From: Cylindrotheca closterium
Taxonomy: Eukaryota > Bacillariophyta > Bacillariophyceae > Bacillariales > Bacillariaceae
NCBI GenBank assembly: GCA_933822405.4
Contig: CAKOGP040001668.1
Location: 401,806 to 465,805, forward strand
Length of the DNA stretch: 64,000 bases
Direction: 5' to 3'
The notes under the pieces were generated by a model, which did no database searches, was not told the origin of the DNA, and saw only the letters and a program-made list of their open reading frames with translations. Position numbers and translations under genes: made by a program. Every line of letters begins with the position of its first letter. Within the stretch, counting starts at the first letter, position 1. This document shows positions 30,671 to 40,869 of this stretch, piece after piece.

Positions 30671-30824
30671 AATACCGCACACGGGATTTCTGAGATTGGT
30701 CGAACGAATCGAGTCTATTACTCGATCAGTTCGACCCGCTTCACACCACAACCCACCAGCTACACACCAAGACAAAATACTACGAACACACACACGGAGG
30801 ACGGCAGTAGGCTATCTTAGATAG
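30671..30824. repeat. Right 154-bp terminal direct repeat
   Basis: Same sequence as 29373-29526; it lies after a unique stretch that contains an inverted repeat (GGGCACCGCC and GGCGGTGCC). Confidence 0.85.
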
Positions 30825-31706
30825 ATAATCTTATTGGTATGATACTATATTATCCCTCAAGTTGATATCCCCTTGGCGGTCTCACCCAAAATCACCCCCA
30901 ATAGTAACCGCTCCGTTTTCACGCAATATTAATTTTAGAATAACTAAAACGACACTTTCAACACTTAAACAATCGTTTTCCATTACCTACTCTAGAAGAA
31001 TGTGATGGAACCGACCAGAAATGAGAACCAACATATGCTTTTCAGTGTGTGTGGCGTTTATTCACACTATTGACAAAGTTTTGGAGTAAATTCAGTAAGT
31101 GAGAAGTGAGTGAGTCAGTCAGTCTCTCAAACCTCCGTTTCGAAAGGGGGGCTTATGCGGGGGAACATCTGGGGAAGAAGATTGTAGTTACAGTATCGTA
31201 TAGTACTGCATCGCATCGTATCGTACGGTAGTCATATCGTACCGGTATGCGTCACGCCGTCACGAGGCGACATCATATCGTACCGGCAGGGACACGCGAG
31301 GAGTTGGGGTTTTTGGCGGAGGAGCAAATCGTCTTTGAACCCGGAGGTGCGTATTTGGCGTATTTAGACCCGGAGGTGCGTATTCGAACCCGGAGGTGCG
31401 TATTCGAACCCGGAGGTGCGTATTCGAACCCGGTTTCTTTTGCAATTGACAAGCAAGTTCTTTGAATAATATATAGTACCAACCAAATGCTGCCTTGCTT
31501 TCTCTCTATTTATCTTTTAAACATAAAGACCTCGATACCGGTACTGTAGTACATTTCATTTCGAATCTCGCGTGTTCCAGGATGATCATTATACCCGCAC
31601 CACAAACCAAAAGTTGAAACAAGAACATATGCTTGTAGTCCCTCGGAAGTCGAATGAGACTATAGAGAGGCGCATAGAGCATTCTGAATTCTAGGAAACG
31701 AAAACA
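30825..31706. other. Intergenic with short repeats
   Basis: About 880 bp. It contains clusters of ATCGTAYCG motifs (31195-31285) with ACCGGTA palindromes and the 20-bp minisatellite at 31340-31433. Near 31685 the TTCTAGGAAACGAAAA sequence marks the 5' edge of the TPR relic. No gene is seen. Confidence 0.5.
31340..31433. repeat. 20-bp minisatellite
   Basis: Three exact units of CCCGGAGGTGCGTATTCGAA (31369-31428) are preceded by a variant copy at about 31340 and followed by a partial copy. Confidence 0.9.
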
Positions 31707-33033
31707 ATGGAGGGCAGCAATCAAGACTTGTCCATAGATAAACTCCTGGAAAACTATCGAGCCTATGTTATTCAAAGAAACCGCATCGAAAGGCAAAGGA
31801 GATTTTGGAGGAAATATTGGTCAGGCAAACGCACGCGTGTGGTGAAGATTATCCTTCTGTGGCCAGGACACTCAATGAAATTGGAATTGCGCTGCAGCAT
31901 GACAGAAATTTTGAAGAAGCCTTGGAGAAATACAACAGAGCTCTTGGGATACAGTTGAAGATATTGGGGGGGAAACATGTTGATACAGCAGATACCTACG
32001 ACAACATTGGAAAAGTCTTTCTTGAACAAGATAAATTCGAAGAAGCCGAAGAAATGTTCCGGAAAGCTCTTGATATCAAGCTCGAAATTCTGCCAGAAGA
32101 TAAAATATCCGAGTTGACTGATCTCTATCAAAATCTAGGACTATCATTGAAAATGCAGGACAAGTTTTCAGAAGCAACAAAGATACAAAAACGGTCACTT
32201 TCGAAACTCGTAGAAATTCATGGGGAATACCACTATAGTGTTGCAAAAGCATACATTGGCGTTGCAGGACTATTGGGAGACCAAAATAGAATGGAAGACG
32301 CTCTTCAGCTGCTTGATAAAAGCGTCGAAATTTGCAATCGACTACAGGGATTGGGACACCGCGACGCAAATGTATTGCCATTAGCGCTCTATATGAAAGC
32401 AAGCTATATGGAAGAACTAGGGAAATTTGAAGGTGCCACAGAAGTTTTGCTCACACTGTTAATTCTACACAAGGAAACGCTAGAGGTGAAATGCACTCCA
32501 TAATAGCACAGACCTATGAAAATCTTGCAAAATTATATGTCCGACAAGATATGAAAGAAGATGCCATCAAGGCGTTCTCGAAAGCAACCAATATTCTCAA
32601 GACAGTGCTTGGCACTGGCCATGTCCGCACAATGGAGCTTATGGCTACCCTTCAATTATTAAAGCGCGAACAAAATGCGAAAGCACTGAATGTACAGGCA
32701 ATGGCAATGAAGGTGCAAGGCGATTCGGAAAAGGCGATGCAACTCTTCCAAAAATCGCTGCTTATTTACAACGAAATGTTAAATGCTCCGCATCCCTATG
32801 TGGCAGCAGTCCACACGAATATGTCTGCTCCTGTTTTCATTGAGATGATAAGTATCCTATGAGGCTATTTCAGCTGCGAAAGTTGAACAGGGTTTGCTGG
32901 AAGAGGGCGTTGCTGCGAGTGCAGAAGCGCTTAAGATGCGTCGAAGGACACTTGGGGACGATCATGTTGACACGAAGGGGCATATGGAAGCGCACAGATC
33001 TTTGCTGAAACGTCTTTTAGAGAATCGGAGCTA
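31707..33033 (+). pseudogene. Decayed TPR gene, full length
   Basis: It starts with ATGGAGGGCAGC like the intact TPR gene. A frameshift near 31790 moves the reading to a long open part (about 31805-32503) with TPRs such as RNFEEALEKYNRALGIQLKIL, KFEEAEEMFRKALDIK and NRMEDALQLLDKSVEICNRL. At about 32486 a 2-bp insertion (GCTAGAGGTGAA against GTTAGGTGAA in the intact copy) shifts the frame; the next part (AQTYENLAKLYVRQDMKEDA) runs to a stop at 32862. A third shift is needed for KVEQGLLEEGVAASAEAL, ending LLENRS at 33033. A fragment such as 31805-32503 could still be expressed, but no full protein is possible. Confidence 0.8.
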
Positions 33034-33208
33034 ATTAGCCGCGGTTCCCTTGGCAATGGCATGTGCTCAGCTATGATCTACGAGCACTTTCCCCGCTTGA
33101 ATCTTCGGGAGGACAATAGTTGGTCAGGGAATGGAACGACTTGCTATTGGATAGCCTCTTGGTGTCACGTAAAGCTTAGTCGTTAAGATCTCGCGAAAGA
33201 CGGTGCCG

Positions 33209-33587
33209 TCATGATGGTTGGACAGAAAAATACATTGAAGGAGAACACATGGAAGAATATATTGCAGAGGTCGCCGAGGGAAGTGAAACGACGGAAGAGG
33301 AATACGTCGAGGAAGAACTCAACGTGGAGGATGGATTGCCTACTGTCATGGAAGTGGATACTGAAAGGAGTGAAGCGGCATCCGAGGCACCATTATCACC
33401 AGTAACACCAAAGTCACAATCGGCAAAAGCATCATCGCTTGGTGCCACCGAAGCACCTGCTGAATCTCTTATTGGTAGAGAACGGGTCGACGACGACTTC
33501 CTCAAACAGCGGGGGAAGTTGGCGATGATGCCACTGATGAACCAATATTTGAGTAGTAGGAATAGATTGATTCTATGCAAGAACTGA
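33209..33587 (+). pseudogene. Captured C-terminal fragment of the tetraspan acidic-tail gene
   Basis: The frame MEEYIAEVAEGSETTEEEYV, then LPTVMEVDTERSEAASEAP, matches the acidic C-terminus of the gene at 47733-49341 (EEYIEEVVEESETMEEEYV, then LPTVMEGDTERSDSASEAP). Homology continues past the stop codon (ATATTTGARTAGTAG and then ATTGATTCWWTSCAA-like sequence), so DNA rather than processed mRNA was copied. The membrane-spanning part is absent. It begins within about 20 bp of the end of the TPR 3' flank, so both pieces may have moved or rearranged together. Confidence 0.75.
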
Positions 33588-33868
33588 ACGATTGTAACTG
33601 TAATCGATCTAGAATCTCAATGCACTACATTATTTATAGCATTGATACAAGAGAAGAGAATTGAGGAACAGACATAGGCTTCTGTCGTTCAAAATTTTGA
33701 ACCGAATTTCGACGCACAGAAACTTGCATTTGCATTATTGCAATGCGCTTGCGATTCATCCGGTTGCTGTTTAGCATTAGCACAGGGCTGACCACTACAC
33801 TACATACAGTACTACTGTAGTAACCAAAGAAAGACCTTGACTAAGCGTCTTCATCATCATCATCATCA

Positions 33869-34879
33869 ATGGGCACACCAGACGCAGCCATCTATGGCAG
33901 CTGTGCCGACGAGACAGTCGATTCATTCTCCCGAGGAAACTATCGTCTTGCAGCGACAAAGTACCTGCAATCCTTTCAAGCTTCACCGGATCGTTGGGAA
34001 GTCAATCGTTGGCAGATATTTCATGGCTTCACGTCAATTTTGACTGAAGAGTATTTTACGGCCAGTCTCGAAAACGACATCAATCCTCTCAAGGACATTG
34101 TGGAGGACAACAAGGAACTCAAACTCTTTCGCATCGAAGCAGCCTTTGCCACTGGCCTGCTTTTGTGGATGAGAGGAAATCGAGAAGAGGCTGCTGATTA
34201 CTATCGCCATGCTATTCAATTGGCCGAAAAGATACCAAAGCAGGAGAAGAAACACAAACTTGTCGCTACCGTTGAGTCACCGACTGGCAATCACCGGCTT
34301 GGTTTCCAATCTATGGGAGAACTTATTCCAGGCATTGTCAAAGTTTGCACCGGAAACCTTCAACGTATGCAGGCTGGTATATCTTCAAATTTGCCTCCCC
34401 CAGAACATGGATTGCGGTCCGATGGAACGCCATTTCCTTCAACACAGCGCTTTACCGGAGTCCCAGTGGGACATGTTTCTGATGACGGATCGATCTTGTC
34501 CCAAGCGGAAGTGGACAAACTTATTCAAGTAGGAGGTGAACGGTGCGATTGCTGTGGAAAATCGCGTGAGGAATTGGGTAGACTTTTCCTCGATAGATGC
34601 AGTGGCTGTAGCAAGGCCTACTATTGTAACCGTGATTGCCAAATGAAACAGTGGAAGGCTGGTCACAAAAAGTGGTGTCGCAAACCAGGGGTATTCAAGC
34701 CTGGTGATTACGTTCGTCTACACGGACTACAATCCCAACCGCAGTTCAACGGGACCGTGGTGCAAGTGGTCCATGAAGATCCGAATGCCAAAGGGCTTTT
34801 TGCGGTGAAGATCCAAGGGGGAACCAAATCCGTTTCCATTTCTTCGGAGAAGATGGAGCAGTTGCGACCTTTGAAATAA
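33869..34879 (+). CDS. MYND zinc-finger protein
   Basis: A 336-aa intronless protein. The N-terminal half is helical with an AAxxYxxA pattern (LAATKYLQSFQ, then EEAADYYRHAIQLAEKI), resembling a TPR pair. The MYND finger spans about residues 226-270: C-DCC, then C-SGC, YYCNRDC and H-KKWC, all ligands present. The C-terminal ~65 aa (GDYVRLHGLQSQPQFNGTVV, then VSISSEKMEQLRPL) look like a small SH3/Tudor-type barrel that often follows MYND in algal proteins. MYND domains mediate protein contacts; no SET domain is present, so methyltransferase activity is not predicted. The start at 33869 follows a CAT repeat (TCATCATCATCATC). Confidence 0.85.
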   Translation: MGTPDAAIYGSCADETVDSFSRGNYRLAATKYLQSFQASPDRWEVNRWQIFHGFTSILTEEYFTASLENDINPLKDIVEDNKELKLFRIEAAFATGLLLWMRGNREEAADYYRHAIQLAEKIPKQEKKHKLVATVESPTGNHRLGFQSMGELIPGIVKVCTGNLQRMQAGISSNLPPPEHGLRSDGTPFPSTQRFTGVPVGHVSDDGSILSQAEVDKLIQVGGERCDCCGKSREELGRLFLDRCSGCSKAYYCNRDCQMKQWKAGHKKWCRKPGVFKPGDYVRLHGLQSQPQFNGTVVQVVHEDPNAKGLFAVKIQGGTKSVSISSEKMEQLRPLK

Positions 34880-35023
34880 ACAAATGGCGACACTTTCATT
34901 ATGAAAAAAAAGTCTCGATTTGGGACGAGAGCGAAAGAAGGGATGATTTATGGACCGTTGGTGCTGTCATGTCGGTGCGTGTAATGCTAGAAGTAAGAAC
35001 AGAATGTATATATGATACTATTA

Positions 35024-36421
35024 CTACGATGACAATGGCACTGCTTCTTTTCCAGCAGTAGTTCCAGTAGTAGCAGTCCTTGGTTTCGCCCCGCCGAGCA
35101 CGGCATCGGCACGGTCAAACCAAATTCCTTGAGTCTTTTCCAATTCGGGCCATAGATTTTCTTCCCATTCCAAAATGGTCACATCCATGGCCTCTTTGAC
35201 ATCCTTTTCAAAGGATCCCTTTTGCATCAAGCCAACACCCGCGTTGATGGTCATGTCCACTCCCACTCCTACCGCGGCCCCAAATGCCGCTCCCAATGGA
35301 CCACCGGCCGCACCTCCGGCGGCAATGCCTGCCGCGGCAGCTCCACCTCCTTTTCCCACTAGCGTGGCAGTGACGGCTTTGGACACAAAGGGACTCACCA
35401 AGTTGCCCATTAATGCCTTGGTGGCCGTCACGGCACTTCCCGCTCCCACCACTTTGCCACCAATGACGGAACTTCCAATCAAGGCCATGGAAAATTGAGG
35501 TGACTTTTCAAAACTCAACGGCAAATGATCCACCTTTTGAAGTTGTGCCTTCCAATCGACATGCACCACAACGTCCCGTGTCGTGGGAGCGGCGCCGGTC
35601 GCCTCTTTGGTTTCGTTTTGGACAAAGGTTGCTACCGAAGTCTCAAGATTTTCCAATGCCTGTAAATAATCTTGATGGGCTGCTTGCAAACTGTCCACAA
35701 AGGCCTTGTGGACTTTTGCATCGGTCAATTTGGGTTTGAGGATGAGCGCCTCGTACTTTTTGCACACCAAGACTTGCAAATCATAGGAAACGGCTTCTGA
35801 CAGCGTATGTTCGCTTTTGAAATCAATCGCATGTTTGGCTGCCGATTTACCAGCGGCACTCAACAATTTCCAAGTCGTCGCATAGGCAAAATACCACGAC
35901 GAAAAGGTTGGGATTCGTTGGTAGGAATCTCCAAAGGCTTCTTGGAGTTCTTGTTTCAATCGTTCCTTGGCTAGTTTCCTGGATTGTTCGCGAGCCTGTT
36001 TTAATATAACTCGTTGCTCTTGACAAAACCTGTCAAAGGATTCGGCATCGACTCGTTGAAGAGTCTTGGTTTCGTCGTCGACTTGATCAATCGTCAGTTG
36101 GTTGGGTTTTGACTGCAATAAGGCTGATGACTGTAAGAGGACGGTTGCCTTGGAACCATCCCGGAGAATACCATCTCCTTGAGAAGAAGGATCTAAGAGA
36201 AAGCTATTGTAGACAAAGCGAGCAGATAAAGCCCCACCCACAAAGATCAAACCAACTTGCACCGGAGTCACTTGAAATTGTCTCAAAGTAGCCTGTTGTT
36301 GTTTGTTTTGATTATTGTTGCTGGTGCTCAATCTCCGTATTCGGGTGCTTGAGAATCTGTTGCTAGCATTACTGCTGTTTCTGTATTGACGAATGAAGGG
36401 TTGAGGTAACCGTCTTATCAT
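35024..36421 (-). CDS. Mitochondrial-type protein with glycine-rich membrane hairpin, function unknown
   Basis: A 465-aa intronless protein starting at the ATG at 36421. The first ~35 residues are Arg/Ser-rich without acidic residues (MIRRLPQPFIRQYRNSS, then RIRRLSTS), a mitochondrial presequence pattern. One short membrane segment follows (VGLIFVGGALSARFVY), then a charged helical middle (QAREQSRKLAKERLKQELQE) and a long Gly/Ala region (GGGAAAAGIAAGGAAGGPLGAAF) that could insert as a tight helical hairpin, as in glycine-zipper proteins. The end is hydrophilic. I do not recognise a family. It is divergent from NSA2 with a shared 356-bp promoter. Confidence 0.65.
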   Translation of the reverse strand: MIRRLPQPFIRQYRNSSNASNRFSSTRIRRLSTSNNNQNKQQQATLRQFQVTPVQVGLIFVGGALSARFVYNSFLLDPSSQGDGILRDGSKATVLLQSSALLQSKPNQLTIDQVDDETKTLQRVDAESFDRFCQEQRVILKQAREQSRKLAKERLKQELQEAFGDSYQRIPTFSSWYFAYATTWKLLSAAGKSAAKHAIDFKSEHTLSEAVSYDLQVLVCKKYEALILKPKLTDAKVHKAFVDSLQAAHQDYLQALENLETSVATFVQNETKEATGAAPTTRDVVVHVDWKAQLQKVDHLPLSFEKSPQFSMALIGSSVIGGKVVGAGSAVTATKALMGNLVSPFVSKAVTATLVGKGGGAAAAGIAAGGAAGGPLGAAFGAAVGVGVDMTINAGVGLMQKGSFEKDVKEAMDVTILEWEENLWPELEKTQGIWFDRADAVLGGAKPRTATTGTTAGKEAVPLSS

Positions 36422-36777
36422 TGTGCAGAGAAGAGTAGGTACTTGTAGGAAGTAATGCAAGCGCTTGTGCTGTTGTCGACGACTGACTCGTGGATGATGT
36501 CAATATTTTGAGTTTTGAAAATCCGATGTCAAAAATGAGTAAGTCGTGAGTCCCAGTCCCACGTAATGTCAGTCCTCCTCACCACTCTTATTCAAAGGCA
36601 GGCGCAGTCCACCAACGCAATTTATGCCTCTTTTCGGATTTCTTCAATTTCCGCATTTTAACTTGTGAAGAAAGAAAAAAGAAACACCAACGTCTCTGTT
36701 CTCTTCATTCACTCCAAAACACACAACAACAACTACTACTACTTTCCACTAATAACAGATAACAATAACACACAACC
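36422..36777. promoter_or_regulatory. Divergent promoter of the mitochondrial-type protein and NSA2
   Basis: 356 bp between two ATGs on opposite strands, with no other gene. The side next to NSA2 is A/C-rich with ACAACAACAAC-like sequence, as in a 5' UTR. No named element can be assigned. Confidence 0.35.
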
Positions 36778-37560
36778 ATGCCGCAACACGAGCACATGGA
36801 ACGCCACCGCAAGCTGCACGGCCGCCGTATGGATGCCGAGGAGCGAGACCGCAAGAAGGAATCTCGTTTGGTGCACAAGCGGTCTGAATTTGCTCAAAAG
36901 GTTCACGGAATCAGAGCCAAGATTTACCAAAAGCGTCGTTTCAAAGAAAAGGCTACCATGCGCAAGACCATTGCCATGCACAATCAGCGATCCAATCAAC
37001 ATGCCAACGATGAAGCCGTGGCGGATGGTGCGGTGCCGGCGTACTTGTTGGACCGTGAGGGTGTCTCTCGTGCCAAGGTTCTCAGTAATACAGTCAAGCA
37101 AAAGCGTAAAGAAAAGGCTGGCAAATGGGAAGTCCCCATTCCCAAGGTCAAACCTGTGGCGGATGACGAAATGTTCAAAATTCTCAAGACTGGAAAACGT
37201 CAAAAGAAGGCCTGGAAGCGCATGGTCACCAAGTGTACCTTTGTGGGAGATTCCTTTACGCGCAAGAATCCAAAATACGAACGCTTCATTCGTCCTTCTG
37301 GTCTTCGGATGAAAAGGGCCAACGTGACGCACCCAGAACTCAAGACTACCTTTCAATTGGCGATTTTGGGCGTCAAGAAGAATCCTTCGTCACAAATTTA
37401 CACCAATTTGGGTGTCTTGACCAAGGGTACCATTATTGAAGTCAATGTTTCGGAACTAGGGCTTGTCACCACATCTGGAAAAGTGGCTTGGGGGAAAATG
37501 GCCCAAGTGACCAACAATCCCGAATTGGATGGCTGCGTCAACGCCGTATTGCTGGTATAG
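36778..37560 (+). CDS. NSA2: Ribosome biogenesis protein NSA2 (TINP1)
   Basis: 260 aa, essentially the yeast and human length. The N-terminus ([19 protein letters not shown] with RDRKKESR), [38 protein letters not shown] and the eS8-like C-terminal domain ([54 protein letters not shown]) are all present. NSA2 is a nucleolar factor bound to pre-60S particles and needed for 27S pre-rRNA processing. There is no intron, and ACCATGC is a good start context. Confidence 0.97.
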   Translation: MPQHEHMERHRKLHGRRMDAEERDRKKESRLVHKRSEFAQKVHGIRAKIYQKRRFKEKATMRKTIAMHNQRSNQHANDEAVADGAVPAYLLDREGVSRAKVLSNTVKQKRKEKAGKWEVPIPKVKPVADDEMFKILKTGKRQKKAWKRMVTKCTFVGDSFTRKNPKYERFIRPSGLRMKRANVTHPELKTTFQLAILGVKKNPSSQIYTNLGVLTKGTIIEVNVSELGLVTTSGKVAWGKMAQVTNNPELDGCVNAVLLV

Positions 37561-38359
37561 TGATACTAGACAGTTCGATCGATAGCGACGGCAAGTTATA
37601 GAGAAGGAAAATGTTGTGCCATTATATACAAAGATTTTATGATTTCTATCCTTGGCCCTATACCCTATACTTTCGTAGCAGGTGCTCTTGTTGATATTAT
37701 TCCCTGAACACTGATCCATCGATAGCGACGGCAAGTCATAGAGAAAGAAAACGTTGTGCCACAATATATATAAAGACTTTAGTCATTTCCACCTTAGTCC
37801 CTGTACTACAACAATTCGAAGATGCAGAGGGAGAACGCCCTGCTACTTCTGCAAGACATTGGAAACCATTTGTGCTGGCAACGACAACGAAGCGATTTTC
37901 GCGACTGGGCCTTGTAGGCATATGTTAGCTCCGATTCTCCAAGAGATGTTTCGGCAAAGACCTATTCGCTATGTATACCGGAAAGTGGAAACTGAAAGTG
38001 CACATCAAAACTCGATTCAGCATCCTTCCTGTGCGGAAGTGGCCTGGATGCGGTCGGAACACAGCAAACTAGTTGTGGCTCTAATTAGAAATAGACACAA
38101 AAAGAGACGCACATGTATAAAAGTTAACCCCGAGTCGGTTGAGACTATACTACATGTGGAGTCGGTTGAGACTATACTACATGTGGATTTGCCCGAGTTA
38201 TAGATCCCGTGAAGAAGAGTATCGTCACAAGTTTGTGGCAAAATGGTGTCTATTAGATGTATACAAGGAAAATTTGATATTCGAAATGGTTCATGAACCC
38301 CTATGAAAATGAAGCTGGTCGGTCTAATGCTCAATAGCAATCACCGTCTAGTTGTCTAG
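37561..38359. other. Intergenic with local duplications
   Basis: A ~85-bp diverged direct duplication follows NSA2 (about 37581-37668 and 37723-37810, sharing ATAGCGACGGCAAG and TGTTGTGCCA). A 27-bp perfect tandem duplication lies at 38132-38185. A 149-codon frame across this interval has no family features and is not taken as a gene. Confidence 0.6.
38132..38185. repeat. 27-bp perfect tandem duplication
   Basis: GAGTCGGTTGAGACTATACT and the next 7 bases are repeated head to tail (units at 38132 and 38159). Confidence 0.85.
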
Positions 38360-39589
38360 TTACACCCAGCTCTTGGTTGAGATGGTGAATCCAGAATCAC
38401 TTCGGAATGAGACGTGGATGGAATCATTCAAGGAACCCGAGTCGATTCTCTTGAAGGACTTCTTTTGTTTGTCGTTGCTGTGAAAGCCCTTGCGAATGTC
38501 AGGGAATCTTTCTTCAACGATCTCGTTGAAGGTCGGCCGATCAAGCGGATCGTGAGCCCAGCAATCTTGAATCAAGCTGCGAACCAGGAGACAGGAAATG
38601 CATTTCAGGGATGGTCTTTCACCAGCAATCACCTTGACCTTGAATTCACCAAGCTCGCTCTCTTTTGCTGCAAAATTATGGAATGGCACCATGAGACTGC
38701 AAAGGGTATACAAAACACATCCAAACGAATAGACATCGGATGCCTTCGTTGGTGTCTCGCCCTTCATAACTTCAGGGGCCATGTAGCGTAGTGTCCCACA
38801 AATCTCTGCGGGCTTGTTCATCGATAGGTCTAGAGCATGTCTAGCCATTCCAAAATCGAAGATACGGGCTTCTCCAGTGTGCATATCAAATCCAATGTTT
38901 GCCTACGGAAGAAGAAGAAAGCCGGATTGTGAACGATAGGATAAAGGAGTAAGCGAGTTATATACTGCACAGTACTCTTTGCGTGAAGAATGACTTACAG
39001 GCTTGAGATCTTGCAAAACTACTCCTTTTTTATGGAGGTATGCCATTCCCTTTGCGACTCCAATCGCTACAGTTTCCATGCGACTTATCATCTTCTTAGT
39101 GTTAAGCTTTCTCAATCGATTTCCCAAGATGGAGGATCGGATTCCGTTGTAACAGCTCTCGTCCTTGGACCATCGCTGCACTCTCTCCACGAGGGAATCA
39201 GACAACACATCCATGAGGAAGAAGTACCCGGAACCAGCCGTACCGGTTTCAATGGGATCACAACAGACCACACGAATCTTGATAATGTTCTCGTGGTCAA
39301 GGCTAGCAAGGATTTGTGCTTCCATTATCAAATCACTTGTGAGGTCAGCAGATAGCTCTTGGTTCAGAACTGTGGTTTGGTTTAGACATTTTAGCGCTAG
39401 CTGTTGCCTACTTTGCGTTGAAACAAGATGTACGTCAGAGTGAGATCCGCTGCCAAGCTTGCAAATCTTACGAATACTAGACACATGGAATATTGGCAGA
39501 GCATTGACCATAATGCCAGGATCTTCTTGGCTGTACTCCGTAGGGTTGTGAACTTGCAATGGAGCCATGATCATTCCGTCCACATTCAT
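38360..39589 (-). CDS. Serine/threonine (TKL-like) protein kinase, two exons
   Basis: Exon 1 39589-38999 and exon 2 38902-38360 join in phase 0 across a 96-bp intron (GTAAGT donor at 38998, TAG acceptor at 38903), giving 377 aa. The kinase features are in order: Gly loop LGSGSHSDVHLV, LALKCL with the ATP lysine, EAQILASL with the helix C Glu, VVLQDLKPANIGFD as catalytic loop (His and Arg of HRD replaced, but Asp, Lys and Asn kept; the intron splits this loop), DFG in IFDFGMARH, MAPEVM, and SDVYSFGCVLYTL. The DVYSFG form and the late DCWAHDPLDRPTF suit TKL kinases. There are no membrane or ligand-binding parts; a soluble signalling kinase is likely. Part of its 5' end is duplicated at 40702-40869. 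Confidence 0.85.
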
Positions 39590-40167
39590 GTTTTAAAAAA
39601 TGGTAGTTTTGTGTCTTTCCACACACTGAGAGACCGAAAATCCGCGGGTTGGATGCGTTTATTGGCTCGGGAGTTTGGCTCAATTTTGAACGGTTAAAAA
39701 AATCGTTCATTCCTTCATACGGTACCTGGTACACGTGTACCGGTGTACCAGGATAAGGACCGGTACCAGGATAAGCATGGGAAGCGAAAATGCTTTTGAA
39801 AAAGCGGCGTTCCATGGGGAGCTGCGGGTAGTTCGCGTCCAACGCATGTGACGCGGCGTCATAACTCCGTTATCTATTCATCCCGATTGAGACACAGAAC
39901 ACAACGAGGTTTTCGATCGAAACTGCACGTCTCGTGTCGAATCAAATATATGATAACGGGACCACACGGAGATTCCTTTTGGACATTTGGTAAAAATATA
40001 TGTTTTATTTTTTAAAAAGAACTTTTGCGCACACTTCAAATATTGTCATTCTTCCACACTGCTTCCGCCTTTTTCATTTCGTCCGATCTATGTGAAAGCT
40101 GTGTGCTTCGTAGATGTGCTGCACATTTTCTCTTTTCCATACCTACATCTCACATCACAAAAAGGCG
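39590..40167. promoter_or_regulatory. Upstream region of the kinase with palindromes
   Basis: About 580 bp upstream of the kinase ATG. It holds GGTACACGTGTACC, a 14-bp perfect palindrome, inside a longer GTACC-rich stretch (39719-39775), and TGACGCGGCGTCA at 39849-39861, a perfect CRE-like palindrome around one centre base. No gene is seen. Confidence 0.45.
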
Positions 40168-40570
40168 AAACAGCATCCAGATATTGTATTGTTGGTAAGG
40201 ATCCTCAGCACAAGGACCCTAACCAAAAGTCTCCACCAATCATCCCGGAAGCGAAGCCCTCGCGCAGTGAGATAGAGGCGAATGGAACAAGGATCTCCAC
40301 TCCACCATCGGCTTCTCCTGGGGCTAGTACAAGCATCGTTAGAGATGAGAAGTCTTCACTTCAACGAAACGAGAAAGCTTAAGAGTGGGGGATCGCGATG
40401 TCGTCATGAGCGGTTTACAGGAACCCTTCTTCCATAGATTGTCGAAGAATTTCCTCTTTCGCTTCCCCACATGGATCCATCCACAGCAGATCATCCAAGA
40501 CACCTGATTCCAAGACGAGCAAGCAAAAGATGCGACCAATGGATTCTCCAAGAGTCGTTTCAGCAAACTC
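40168..40570 (+). pseudogene. Broken copy A of the BspA-like gene 5' end
   Basis: It matches the 5' part of the BspA-like gene at 43340-44060: ATTGTATTGTTGGTAAGGAT, CCGGAAGCGAAGCCCTCGCG, then GGAACAAGGATCTCCACTCC, GATGAGAAGTCTTC and so on. A stop occurs in the Lys/Arg-rich part (GAAAGCTTAAGAG) and frames shift after it. Membrane and repeat domains are absent. Confidence 0.75.
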
Positions 40571-40701
40571 TAAGCGCATACGCTTATAGTCCGCTTTCTT
40601 CTTCAAAATTATGATGACAATGGTGCCCCATGCATCTTTATTGTAAAGTCGTAACATGCATACATTGAAGCAGGCCAAAACCATCTGAAACAAGGTCGAC
40701 G

Positions 40702-40869
40702 TCAAAGTGACATCGCTCCACTGCCAAGTTTGCAAATCTTGCGGATACTAGACTCATCGAACGTTGGCAGAGCATTGATCTTATTGTCAGGATCTCCTTG
40801 GCTGCATATTTGTAACTCCATAGGGCTACGGAGCTGTAATGGATCCATGACCATTGCGTCCACACCCAT
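40702..40869 (-). pseudogene. Truncated copy of the kinase N-terminus
   Basis: Reading from ATG at 40869 gives MGVDAMVMDPLQL, then INALPTFDESSIRKICKLG, and a TGA at 40704-40702. The kinase gene reads MNVDGMIMAPLQV, then VNALPIFHVSSIRKICKLG. Upstream DNA to about 40950 also matches. The copy is cut at the Gly loop. Confidence 0.85.

Larger units (their letters stand above)
29373..30824. mobile_element. Putative small non-autonomous element with 154-bp terminal direct repeats (TRIM-like)
   Basis: Two copies of a 154-bp sequence (29373-29526 and 30671-30824), identical as far as I can read, flank an interior made of amplified 295-bp units plus about 90 bp of unique sequence (30580-30670). No gag, pol or transposase coding is present. 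The layout fits a terminal-repeat retrotransposon in miniature or a recombined remnant of an LTR element. No target-site duplication is visible (the flanks read GAAGTGCA and ATAATCTT), so the assignment is tentative. Confidence 0.45.

Noticed and set aside
29562..30824. Three identical 81-aa reading frames and a related 125-aa frame
   Set aside because: They are a by-product of the 295-bp array; composition is not protein-like, and identity is at the DNA level including outside the frame.
37754..38203. 149-aa frame after NSA2
   Set aside because: No domain or targeting feature; the frame runs through a tandem duplication and a diverged repeat.
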